The notes below the pieces were generated by a model. The model did not search any database, was not told the DNA's origin, and worked only from the letters and a program-made list of their open reading frames with translations. 50,089 nt of DNA from assembly GCA_011389765.1 (NCBI GenBank), contig JAABTT010000019.1, positions 1 through 50,089 on the forward strand, read 5' to 3'. The DNA is from Desulfohalobiaceae bacterium S24. Lineage in GTDB: Bacteria; Desulfobacterota; Desulfovibrionia; Desulfovibrionales; Desulfothermaceae. Position numbers and translations under genes: made by a program. Of this stretch, positions 32,378 to 40,148 are shown piece by piece; position 1 is the stretch's first letter, and every line of letters starts with the position of its first letter.

Positions 32378-34756
32378 TCAATCCCCCTTCAGTCCCGCCC
32401 GAATCTTTTCCGGGGTGATGGGCAGTTCCTTGATTCGCACCCCCACGGCATCGTACACAGCATTGGCCACGGCCGGGGCCACCGGAACGAGGCCGGGTTC
32501 GCCCACGCCTTTGGCCCCGAAAGGGCCGGCCTGATCATTGGTTTCGATGCATTCGAGATGGATGGGGAAATCAAGGTCGGCAGCCGAAAAAATCTTGTAA
32601 TCCAGAAAATTGGGATTGAGCATTTTCCCTTTGCTGGTTTTGATCTCTTCGCACAGGGCGTAGCTGAGTCCCTGAACAATGCCGCCGTAAAACTGGCCTT
32701 CCAGGGTCTGGCGGCTGATGACCCGGCCCACGTCATGGGCCGCCACATAGTTCAGGATATGCACCTGCCCGGTTTCCGTATCCACCTCCACTTCCAGTCC
32801 ATGAACTCCGAAGATATAGGCGGTGGAGATATTTCCTTTTCCGGTCTTCATATCGGACATTTCGTTTTCCGGGTCGTAAAAGGCCTCGCTGACCACCATC
32901 TGACCCTGCTCCCGGAAATGAGCCTGCCGCAGGATTTCTTCCAGACTGACCCGAAGCAGGGGATCGTCCGGGGCCTCCCGCAGAAAGATTTCATTGTTTT
33001 TCAATTCAAAGTCCTGAGGATCGTAACTGGTCCGGCATTCGGGATCGGAGACAGACTCGCCCGCTTTGCGCTTCTTTTTGATGTTGGCGGCCACTCTGGA
33101 GGCAAAATGCAGGGCCGCCAGCTGAAATATTTTGTCCCGGGCCTTGGCCGCAGCCAGGAGCACGGCATTGCCTGCGGTGAACAAGCCCCGGCTGGCATGG
33201 GTTCCTACATCCCAGGGACAGGTGGCGGTGTCGCCGAAGATGATATGGACATTTTCCGGACTCACGCCCAGGGCCTGGGCCGTGACCAGCTGCAGGGAGG
33301 CGACAAAGCCCTGGCCCATCTCCACGCCTCCGGTGAGAACGTGGACATGACCGAAGTCATCGATTTTAAGAATGACGCCGCTGGCATCCGAGCGGTAGAC
33401 CCGGGCCCCGCCGCCGGTATGAAAAAGGGCGGCCATACCCACTCCCCGGAACTTTTTCCGGTCCGAACCCCGTTTGGCGCTCCACTCCAGTTTCTCCGAG
33501 ACCTGTTCAAGACACTCCTGAAAGCCGCAGGAGGTGATTTTCAAACCCATGGGAGTGGTTTCGTGCGGATGATTCCGGTTGCGCAGCCGAAGTTCATAGG
33601 GATCCATGGAGGCTTTTTCCGCCAGCTGGTCCAGGTTGCTCTCCAGGGCCCAGGTGGCCTGGGGATTGCCGTAACCCCGCATGGCCTGGGCGTAGGTGTT
33701 GTTGGTATAGACGATTTGCGTCGCATAGGAAATATTGGGGACCCGATAGAGGGAGCTGATGGGGAGCATCATCACACTGGGCGTGGTGGCCCCCCAGGAG
33801 GTATAGGCCCCGTTGTCCAGGGTCATGCGTATCTCTCTGAAGGTGAGTTTCCCCTCCCGGTCGCAGCCTTGGGCTATGATGGTCTCCGTAGGCTGTCGCG
33901 GGGAAAGGCAGGCAAACTCTTCCTCCCGGTTCATGACGATCTTGACCGGCCGGCCGCTGGCGTGGGCCAGGAGGATGGCCAGGAATTCATAGGAGTGGGT
34001 GTCCAGGCCGGAACCAAAGCTGCCCCCCAGCTCAGGGATTTGGACTCTGACGTTCTTCCCTTTGAGCCCCATTTTGGTAAGGGCCTGGTGGAAGTCCTTC
34101 TGGGCCAGATAGGGGATTTGGGTTTTGCAGTGAATGGTCAGATTGTTCTGGAGGTCAAACTCGGCCAGACAGCCGGCCGTACCCATACAGGTATGGGTTG
34201 TGGCTTTGGTGCTGAAATGGTCTTCCACCCAGAACGTCGACTCCTCCCGGGCCCTGTGCACGTCTCCATGCTCGAAGCGCCAGGGCAGGTCCAGGAGATT
34301 GTCGTTTTTCGGACGGCCCCGGGGATCTGTTTCGTGGATCAGGGGCGCTCCGGAAGCCAGGGCCTCCGCCGGGGAAAACAGCCCGGGGAGTTCCTCGTAT
34401 TCCACATGGATCAACTCCAGGGCCTCGGCCGCAATATCCGGATCAATGGCGGCCACGGCCGCAACTTCGTCCCGGTACTGACGGACCTTGTCCTTCTTCA
34501 GAACCCAGTTGTCCTGGATGAAACCGATCTTGATCTCCGGCGTGTTGAATGCGGTGAGCACCGCTTTGACCCCGGACAGTTTTTCCGCCCTGGAGGTATC
34601 GATCTGTTTGATGCGGGCATGGGGATATTGGCTGAATTTGATCTTGCCGTAGAGCATACCCGGGAGTTTGAGATCATGAATATAACGGCTTTTGCCGGCC
34701 GCCTTGGCAAAGGCGTCGATGCGCGGCCGATGGGAGCCGATCCAGTCAGTGCTCAT
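32378..34756 (-). CDS. molybdenum hydroxylase large subunit (xanthine dehydrogenase family)
   Basis: A 792-residue molybdopterin-binding subunit of the CoxL/HcrA type. Cofactor motifs seen are GGSFGSG (near 245), MRGYGNPQ (near 360) and the catalytic Glu753 in AKGVGEP. It hydroxylates a carbon next to a ring nitrogen, or a similar site, with water as oxygen source, and passes electrons to the [2Fe-2S] and FAD subunits encoded just upstream. No signal peptide is seen, so it is cytoplasmic. AAGGA lies before the ATG. In context it is the likely first enzyme on an N-heterocycle such as indole-3-acetate, giving the 2-oxo derivative for HyuAB. Confidence 0.95.
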   Translation of the reverse strand: MSTDWIGSHRPRIDAFAKAAGKSRYIHDLKLPGMLYGKIKFSQYPHARIKQIDTSRAEKLSGVKAVLTAFNTPEIKIGFIQDNWVLKKDKVRQYRDEVAAVAAIDPDIAAEALELIHVEYEELPGLFSPAEALASGAPLIHETDPRGRPKNDNLLDLPWRFEHGDVHRAREESTFWVEDHFSTKATTHTCMGTAGCLAEFDLQNNLTIHCKTQIPYLAQKDFHQALTKMGLKGKNVRVQIPELGGSFGSGLDTHSYEFLAILLAHASGRPVKIVMNREEEFACLSPRQPTETIIAQGCDREGKLTFREIRMTLDNGAYTSWGATTPSVMMLPISSLYRVPNISYATQIVYTNNTYAQAMRGYGNPQATWALESNLDQLAEKASMDPYELRLRNRNHPHETTPMGLKITSCGFQECLEQVSEKLEWSAKRGSDRKKFRGVGMAALFHTGGGARVYRSDASGVILKIDDFGHVHVLTGGVEMGQGFVASLQLVTAQALGVSPENVHIIFGDTATCPWDVGTHASRGLFTAGNAVLLAAAKARDKIFQLAALHFASRVAANIKKKRKAGESVSDPECRTSYDPQDFELKNNEIFLREAPDDPLLRVSLEEILRQAHFREQGQMVVSEAFYDPENEMSDMKTGKGNISTAYIFGVHGLEVEVDTETGQVHILNYVAAHDVGRVISRQTLEGQFYGGIVQGLSYALCEEIKTSKGKMLNPNFLDYKIFSAADLDFPIHLECIETNDQAGPFGAKGVGEPGLVPVAPAVANAVYDAVGVRIKELPITPEKIRAGLKGD

Positions 34757-34789
34757 GGTCCGTCCTTTCCTTAAAGGCTATATATCTTT

Positions 34790-34878
34790 GATTTTCTTGG
34801 AGTCAGCAATCTTCAATCTTCACTTTTAAATCTTAAATCCAAAATCGTCTCCCTGCAGCAATATTCACTCTTCAATCT
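34790..34878. repeat. AATCTTCA-type low-complexity spacer
   Basis: It holds units of CTTCAATCTT and TTAAATCTTAAATCC, plus the inverted partner (34848-34866) of the 19-bp sequence at 32273. Confidence 0.6.
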
Positions 34879-35358
34879 TCAATCTTCAATACCAAAGTCC
34901 TGAGCGGCTTTTTGCACCGCGTCAAGGATCTGGACATAGCCGGTGCAGCGGCAGAGGTTGCCCGCGAGCCCCTGTCTGATTGCGTCTGCATCCGGTTTTG
35001 GATTGTCTTCCAGCAGGGCCTTGGCGGAGAGGATCATTCCCGGGGTGCAGAAACCGCACTGAACGGCCCCGTTTTCTGCAAAACTCTTTTGCAGAGTATG
35101 CAGCTCGTTTTGCGGCCCCATAAGTCCTTCTATCGTGATCACCTCCTTGCCTTCAACCTCAAAGGCGGGGTAGAGGCAGGAATTGATGTTGCGTCCGTCG
35201 ACCAGCACGGTGCAGGCCCCGCATTCGCCGTGCCCGCAGCCTTCTTTGGTCCCGGTCAGGGACAGGTGATCACGCAGGAGTTCGAGCAGCATGGTGTTCG
35301 AGGCGACTTCCAGGCTGACCCGGTCTCCGTTCAGGGTGAAGGTGATGTTTTTCCTCAT
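34879..35358 (-). CDS. molybdenum hydroxylase [2Fe-2S] subunit
   Basis: A 159-residue CoxS-type subunit with two [2Fe-2S] clusters. The plant-type cluster has CGHGECGAC with a fourth Cys 12 residues later (INSC). The helical-domain cluster has CGFC and CRCTG. It carries electrons from the molybdenum site to FAD. I start it at MRKNITFTL, whose ATG ends an inverted-repeat arm; an in-frame ATG 15 bp earlier is possible, and neither has a strong ribosome-binding site. Confidence 0.95.
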   Translation of the reverse strand: MRKNITFTLNGDRVSLEVASNTMLLELLRDHLSLTGTKEGCGHGECGACTVLVDGRNINSCLYPAFEVEGKEVITIEGLMGPQNELHTLQKSFAENGAVQCGFCTPGMILSAKALLEDNPKPDADAIRQGLAGNLCRCTGYVQILDAVQKAAQDFGIED

Positions 35359-35456
35359 ACTTTTGCTCGGCATCCATTGATTTGTAAATTGTTCAAAAGC
35401 TTATGCTTTATATTCTCATATCCGGGGCATCGCAATGGATACCTCGCAAAAGTATC
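35356..35456 (-). repeat. start-overlapping inverted-repeat element, Mo-hydroxylase small subunit
   Basis: The arms are 35356-35379 and 35433-35456, 24 bp with 20 matching positions and a 53-bp interior. The proximal arm contains the start codon. The arm pattern CAATGGAnGCCGAGC is shared with the alcohol dehydrogenase element at 10793, and differences between the two genes are matched by the partner arm. Confidence 0.75.
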
Positions 35457-35511
35457 CGCTTTTTTGCAAAAAAATTGTGATGCCGGATTATTTTGTATTC
35501 AGCAATGTTCT

Positions 35512-35601
35512 ATACTGATCCAATTTTGGTTTTTGAAGCAAAGACTGATTGTCCTTTGATTTCAACGACAGAATCCTGAAAAAGGTAAGTTGGAGCAGTA
35601 T
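35512..35601. repeat. ATACTGATCCAA-ended repeat element
   Basis: The ends ATACTGATCCAA (35512-35523) and TTGGAGCAGTAT (35590-35601) are inverted copies. About 45 bp near the right end match the element at 9329-9404. It ends 4 bp before the complement of the FAD-subunit stop codon. Confidence 0.7.
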
Positions 35602-35605
35602 ATCT

Positions 35606-36466
35606 TCAATCTTCAGTCTTAAATGCTATAGCTTGCCGAATACATCTTTTCACCAGGGTGCCGGCCAGGTCCCGGCGATACGCTTCACCGGCCCGGAGGT
35701 CACTTATGGGGCTGACGGTCTGCCGGACCCGGGCCTCCAAGGTTTCGAGCAGTTCAGTATTGATGGTCCGGCCCGTGATCAGGGCTTCCGCCTGTTCCAG
35801 CCGCTGCGGGGTCGGACCTACGGCCCCGGCGGCCAGTCGGCAAAAGGAGCAGGTTGTCTCCTCCAGTCGGATCAGGACGGCTGCATTGACCAGGGCCAGA
35901 TCTTTGGCGCTCCGTCCGATTTTGGAAAAGGCGGCCCGGCTGTTTTCAAAAGGAGCGGGTATCTTCACCGCTTTGAGGATCTCCAAGGGCTGAAGCCTGG
36001 TTTGTCCCGGTCCAAGAAAGAAGTCAGACAGAGGCAGGGTTCGCTCGCCTTCAGGACCGGCGAGCACAAGGCGGCTGTCCAGAACCAGAAGGGCCGGGAT
36101 GGAGTCCCCGGCCGGCGAGGCATTAACCAGATTCCCACCGAGGGTGGCCACGTTCCTGACCTGAACGTTGGCCAGAGAGGCAACCGCCTGCTGCAGGACC
36201 GGGGCCAAGTCCCGAACCAGGGGGTCTGTTTCGATATCCCGGAGCAGGGTCATGCCTTTGATGAGCACTCCGGAATCATCTTCTTCAATACCCTGCAGTT
36301 CACTGATTTGCCGCAGCGATATCAGGTTTTCCGCTCGGGTCAGTCCCTGTTTGATCTGGACCATGAGGTCGGTCCCTCCGGCGATGTACCTGCTTTGCCC
36401 GGAAGACTGCTCCATAAGTTCAAAAGCCTGGTTCAGGCTCTCGGGTCGATAATAATTAAAATGCAT
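35606..36466 (-). CDS. molybdenum hydroxylase FAD subunit
   Basis: A 286-residue CoxM-type FAD-binding subunit. It has the two FAD motifs, AGGTDLMVQIK near 29 and TLGGNLVNASPAGD near 112, and the C-terminal CO-dehydrogenase flavoprotein domain. It completes the three-subunit enzyme with the genes just downstream (order FAD, [2Fe-2S], Mo), although two long repeat elements separate FAD and [2Fe-2S] genes. The start ATG is embedded in the arm ATTGGATCAGTATG. Confidence 0.93.
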   Translation of the reverse strand: MHFNYYRPESLNQAFELMEQSSGQSRYIAGGTDLMVQIKQGLTRAENLISLRQISELQGIEEDDSGVLIKGMTLLRDIETDPLVRDLAPVLQQAVASLANVQVRNVATLGGNLVNASPAGDSIPALLVLDSRLVLAGPEGERTLPLSDFFLGPGQTRLQPLEILKAVKIPAPFENSRAAFSKIGRSAKDLALVNAAVLIRLEETTCSFCRLAAGAVGPTPQRLEQAEALITGRTINTELLETLEARVRQTVSPISDLRAGEAYRRDLAGTLVKRCIRQAIAFKTED

Positions 36467-36552
36467 ACTGATCCAATGTGGAGTTTACGATGTGTGTCGC
36501 TGTTGACACAAGCCTGGAAGCCTTGATGCAAACCTGCGCATTGGATCAGTAT
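36465..36552 (-). repeat. start-overlapping inverted-repeat element, FAD subunit
   Basis: ATACTGATCCAAT (36465-36477) and ATTGGATCAGTAT (36540-36552) are a perfect 13-bp inverted pair, 75 bp apart centre to centre, with the proximal arm overlapping the start codon. The distal arm also forms a tight palindrome with the next element (36541-36566: 12-bp arms, 2-bp gap), so it has two possible pairing partners. Confidence 0.75.
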
Positions 36553-36554
36553 CT

Positions 36555-36640
36555 ATACTGATCCAAATTCCCATTTTTCATAACAGAGGATGTAACTCAA
36601 AAATAATTGTCGTTGTCGAAAAAATGAACTGGATCAGTAT
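36555..36640. repeat. ATACTGATCCAA-ended repeat element
   Basis: The ends are ATACTGATCCAA (36555-36566) and TGGATCAGTAT (36630-36640). A further half copy, CTGATCCAAT, occurs at 36659-36668. It is separated from the previous element by only two bases. Confidence 0.7.
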
Positions 36641-36669
36641 CTACCTGGTTCAGGCCTGCTGATCCAATG

Positions 36670-36777
36670 TTTTTCATCCATCATTCAACGTTCGATCTTC
36701 AATCCTTCATTCTTCATTTTACATTCGACGTTCGACGTTCGATGTTCAACGTTCTCTCCCCTCCCAGCATCCCAGCA
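36670..36777. repeat. ACGTTCGA-type low-complexity spacer
   Basis: Degenerate CATTCAACGTTCGATCTTC units run to the stop of the CoA ligase gene. Related short tracts occur at 25520 and 27950. Confidence 0.6.
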
Positions 36778-38070
36778 TTAGTCCCCATCTCTTTTGTCGA
36801 TGACCCGCTTGGTCTTGCGCACGGTGCGGGTCAGGGAGCCGTAATCCACCAGTTCGATTTCCGAGGCCACAAGGACCTGGCTTTTGATCTTTTGAGAGAT
36901 TTCCGGAATGAGCTTTTCGTCGATGTCCGCATCCAGCCCCTGCTCCCGCTCAATACGCAGGAGCATGGAGTCCAGCCCCTGCTCCCGCTCCAGGACGATC
37001 TGAAATTCACTTCCGATGCCCTCGATCTGGGACAAAATCTCGTCGATCTGTCCCGGATAGATGTTCACGGCCCGGAAAATGATCATGTCGTCGGTTCGTC
37101 CCAGGAGCTGGTCATGCCGGGGCAGAATGGAGCCGCAGGCGCATCGGCCCGGTATGAGACGGCTCAAATCCCTGGTCCGGTAGCGGATCAAGGGGACCGC
37201 TTCCTTTTTCAGGGTGGTGACGACCATCTCGCCGACCTCGCCGGACTGAACCGGCTCCAGGGTCTCGGGGTCCACGATTTCCAAGAGAAAATAGTCGGCC
37301 CAGTAATGGATTCCGGAATGCCTGGAGCATTCCAGCCCGGTCCCCGGGCCGTAGAGTTCGGTCATGCCCGGGATGTCAAAGAGCTGCTCCAAACCAAGGA
37401 GATCCTGGATTTTGCGGCGCATGGCCCGGCTGGAGCGCTCGGACCCAAAGATCATTTTTTTGAGATTGATTCGGTCCAAAAGGCGGTTTCGACTGACTTC
37501 TTCAGCCAGGAGCAGGCCCATGGAGGCGGTGCAGCAGAGGACTGTGGATTGGAAATCAATGAGAAACTGGGTCTGCATTTCCAGATTCCCCGGACCCACC
37601 GGGATGGCCATGGCCCCGAAGCGTTCGCAGCCGGCCTGAAAGCCCACCCCGGCCGTCCAGACCCCGTAGCCCACGGCAATCTGGACCCGATCCTCAGCAT
37701 TCAAGCCGGCCATTTCATAACAGCGGGCAAAGAAACGGCTCCAGTCCTGAATGTCTTTTGGGGTATAGCAGAGAACTTTTCGCTTGCCCGTGGTCCCGGA
37801 CGAGGCATGGATGCGGACTACGTCCCGGGCAGGCACGCAGAGCAAGGGGAATGGGTAGCCGTCCTTCAAGTCCGCAGCCGATGAGAAAGGGAGTCGACGC
37901 AGGTCGTCAAGCTGCTTGATCTGCTCCGGCTTGACTCCGGATGCGTCCAGCTTGGCCTTGTATTCAGGAGAACCATGATAGGCGTGATTCACGGTCCACT
38001 GCAAGCCCTTTAGCTGCTGGACCTGCAACTCCTCCTCGGTTTTGGCTTCCGGCATGAAGCTCATTGGCAT
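36778..38070 (-). CDS. phenylacetate-CoA ligase-family acyl-CoA synthetase
   Basis: A 430-residue AMP-forming ligase of the PaaK family. Motifs seen are HASSGTTGK near 88 (ATP phosphate binding), GMTELYGPG near 233, and GRTDDMIIFRAVNIYPGQI near 325. The start has AAAGGGAG 1-2 bp upstream spacing of about six. It activates an arylacetate-type acid with ATP and CoA. In known anaerobic indoleacetate clusters a ligase of this family activates indoleacetate. Here it lies between the Mo-hydroxylase and the TRAP transporter genes, supporting the same role. Confidence 0.93.
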   Translation of the reverse strand: MPMSFMPEAKTEEELQVQQLKGLQWTVNHAYHGSPEYKAKLDASGVKPEQIKQLDDLRRLPFSSAADLKDGYPFPLLCVPARDVVRIHASSGTTGKRKVLCYTPKDIQDWSRFFARCYEMAGLNAEDRVQIAVGYGVWTAGVGFQAGCERFGAMAIPVGPGNLEMQTQFLIDFQSTVLCCTASMGLLLAEEVSRNRLLDRINLKKMIFGSERSSRAMRRKIQDLLGLEQLFDIPGMTELYGPGTGLECSRHSGIHYWADYFLLEIVDPETLEPVQSGEVGEMVVTTLKKEAVPLIRYRTRDLSRLIPGRCACGSILPRHDQLLGRTDDMIIFRAVNIYPGQIDEILSQIEGIGSEFQIVLEREQGLDSMLLRIEREQGLDADIDEKLIPEISQKIKSQVLVASEIELVDYGSLTRTVRKTKRVIDKRDGD

Positions 38071-38177
38071 GCTCCCTTTTGAAAAAGCAAATTCTGTGCC
38101 TTAAATTACAAAAATTTCCAGTCATGAGTTTGAGGTGCTGGATGTTTGTTCGACTAATCAGCAATATTCAATCACTA

Positions 38178-39482
38178 TCATCGGATGATCCCCGGCAAAA
38201 AGGTGACGATGGCCGGGAAAAACAGCAAAAGCAGAACGCAGAGGATATAGGCCGGCAAGAAATAGGTCACTCCCTTGAACACCGTTTTCAAAGGGATTCC
38301 TTCGGCCATGCCGGCCACCACATAGGTGGAGACTCCCACCGGAGGAGTCACCGCGCCCAGGGTCGTGATCACGGTAATGGTCACCCCGAACCAGAGCGGG
38401 TCATAGCCCATTTGCATCGCCACCGGGAAGAAAATGGGGATGGTGATCAGGATGAGGGCCAGGGCGTCCATGATGGCTCCTCCAAAAATGTAAATCGCAA
38501 AAATAATGAGCATGATCACGTTGTTGGAGACCGGAAGACCGGAGACCCATTCCGCGATATCAAAGGGGATCCGGGTCACGGCCAGGAATTTGCCGAAGAT
38601 GACCGCGCCGGCGATCAGAACCATGACCATGCAAGACACCCTGAGGGTGTCCAGGACGGCAAAGAAGAAGCCCTTCCACGTTAAGCGCCTCTGGAGGCAG
38701 CTGATGACCAGAGCCAGAAAGGAACCGGCCGCGCCGGCTTCAGAGGGAGTAAAATACCCGAAGTAGAGCCCGATCATGACCAGCAGAAAGAGGACGATCA
38801 TTTCCACCGCACCAGGCAGCGCCTGGATTTTCTCTTTCAAACTCGTTGTGCGCCCGGTGGGCCCCCAGTCCCGATGGATGCAGCAGATGAGATACACACT
38901 GAACAACAGCAGTCCGGCCAGGAGCAGGCCCGCCCCGATCCCCCCGTAAAAGAGCTTGGTGATGGACTGCTGGGTGAAGAGGCCGATCACAATCAGGACC
39001 ACGCTGGGGGGAATAACCACGCCCAGGGTGGAACCGCAGGCAATGGCCCCGGTGCTGAGTATGGGATTGTAGCCGCATTTCTTCATTTCCGGTAGAGAAA
39101 CCGTGGTCATGGTCGCGGCGGTGGCGGCATTGGAGCCGCAGATCGCGGCAAAAGCCGAGCAGGCCAGGATGGTGGCCATGGCGATGCCTCCGCGGATATG
39201 CCCCACCCATTTATAGGCTGCAGTATAAAGTTTTTCATTGACCCCGGAATAGAAGGCGATCTGACCCATAAAGATGAACAAGGGGATGGCGGTCATGCCG
39301 TAATTGGAAAAGGTGGACCAGAGGTTGGCCCCGGCCATGCCCAAACCGGCTTTGAAGGAAACGATCAGGCTGAAACCGCAGAAACCGACGATGCCCATGG
39401 CGAATCCCACGGGCATCCCCAGGAAGAACATGGCGGCGAGCAGAATGATGATCCCGAGTATCCCGATGAGAGCTGGTTCCAT
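38178..39482 (-). CDS. dctM: TRAP transporter large permease (DctM)
   Basis: A 434-residue integral membrane protein with about 12 hydrophobic helices. Family landmarks include FLGMPVGFAMG near 23, PLFIFMGQIAFYSG, IPPSVVLIVIGLFTQQS and the late GAVTPPVGVSTYVVAG. It couples substrate uptake to a sodium or proton gradient. It overlaps the dctQ stop codon closely (shared base at 39482), so the two are translationally coupled. The transported compound is probably the aromatic acid used by the island. Confidence 0.95.
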   Translation of the reverse strand: MEPALIGILGIIILLAAMFFLGMPVGFAMGIVGFCGFSLIVSFKAGLGMAGANLWSTFSNYGMTAIPLFIFMGQIAFYSGVNEKLYTAAYKWVGHIRGGIAMATILACSAFAAICGSNAATAATMTTVSLPEMKKCGYNPILSTGAIACGSTLGVVIPPSVVLIVIGLFTQQSITKLFYGGIGAGLLLAGLLLFSVYLICCIHRDWGPTGRTTSLKEKIQALPGAVEMIVLFLLVMIGLYFGYFTPSEAGAAGSFLALVISCLQRRLTWKGFFFAVLDTLRVSCMVMVLIAGAVIFGKFLAVTRIPFDIAEWVSGLPVSNNVIMLIIFAIYIFGGAIMDALALILITIPIFFPVAMQMGYDPLWFGVTITVITTLGAVTPPVGVSTYVVAGMAEGIPLKTVFKGVTYFLPAYILCVLLLLFFPAIVTFLPGIIR

Positions 39483-39967
39483 TAACGGACATCCTTTCGT
39501 GAGAAGACCAGGAGAATTTCAACGAAAAAAACCAGACAGAGGACGGCGCAGCCAAGCGCGACAGCAAACACAAAGGGATAGTAAATGATGTTCAAGGTCT
39601 CGGTAACCTGCTCGGTGAGCCTGAGAGTATTGCCCCATTTGACGAGCTGCCGGGAAATAAGGGCGAAAAAGCACAAGCAGACAATACTATTGATTAAACT
39701 GAGAAGTTTCTGGATTTTTTCGGGAAAAACATTGTAGACGATATCCACAAAGATATGGCCTTTCCTGATCTGGGTGTAGCCCAGGGACAGGGCGGCGGCC
39801 ACGGCCCCGAAATAGCCCATGAGTTCAAAGGTTCCGCTGATGGGGACCATAAAGACACGGATGGTGATATTGGCGCAGGTCAGCCCAACCATGCCCAGCA
39901 TGAAGCCGCAGGCGATCCAGATGAGCAGCCTGGCCAGCCAGTTGATGATGGTCTCCAGCATGGTCAT
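39482..39967 (-). CDS. dctQ: TRAP transporter small permease (DctQ)
   Basis: A 161-residue protein with four predicted membrane helices, including LIWIACGFMLGMVGLTCANI near the start and FVFAVALGCAVLCLVFFVEI near the end. It is the small subunit that pairs with DctM. I start it at MTMLETIINWL, which has GAAGGA 6 bp upstream; a 35-bp hairpin lies 13 bp further upstream. Confidence 0.9.
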   Translation of the reverse strand: MTMLETIINWLARLLIWIACGFMLGMVGLTCANITIRVFMVPISGTFELMGYFGAVAAALSLGYTQIRKGHIFVDIVYNVFPEKIQKLLSLINSIVCLCFFALISRQLVKWGNTLRLTEQVTETLNIIYYPFVFAVALGCAVLCLVFFVEILLVFSRKDVR

Positions 39968-39980
39968 AGCGCTTCCTTCA

Positions 39981-40015
39981 ATATACTGATCCAAGGGAGC
40001 CTTGGATCAGTATAT
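39981..40015 (-). promoter_or_regulatory. 35-bp perfect hairpin upstream of dctQ, built from ATACTGATCCAA arms
   Basis: The arms ATATACTGATCCAAGG and its exact complement flank GAG. The arm sequence is the end sequence of the longer repeat elements, so this may be one such element with its interior deleted, or an operator for the same regulator. Confidence 0.7.
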
Positions 40016-40060
40016 CAGCTTCGGTTCCCGTGTTCCGGCGTCTTTTGCATTCTTTTCTTG

Positions 40061-40128
40061 CCAATTTCCAATTTCTAATTTCCAATTTCTTTAACAAGGA
40101 CTGTAACTGTTTTGGATTTACACATTTG
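40061..40128. repeat. TTTCCAATTTCTTTAACAAG repeat, copy 1
   Basis: TTTCCAATTTCTTTAACAAG is followed by GACTGTAACTGTTTTGGA and ACACATTT. A second copy is at 45836-45890, with scattered differences. Parts of it resemble the interior of the ATACTG-ended elements. Confidence 0.65.
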
Positions 40129-40148
40129 GACTACGGGAGAAATCGGCT

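Noticed and set aside
32264..34774. Long plus-strand open frame of 836 codons opposite the Mo-hydroxylase large subunit
   Set aside because: It is the antisense shadow of a well-conserved, high-GC gene. Its protein has no recognisable motif and an odd composition rich in Gly, His and Phe.
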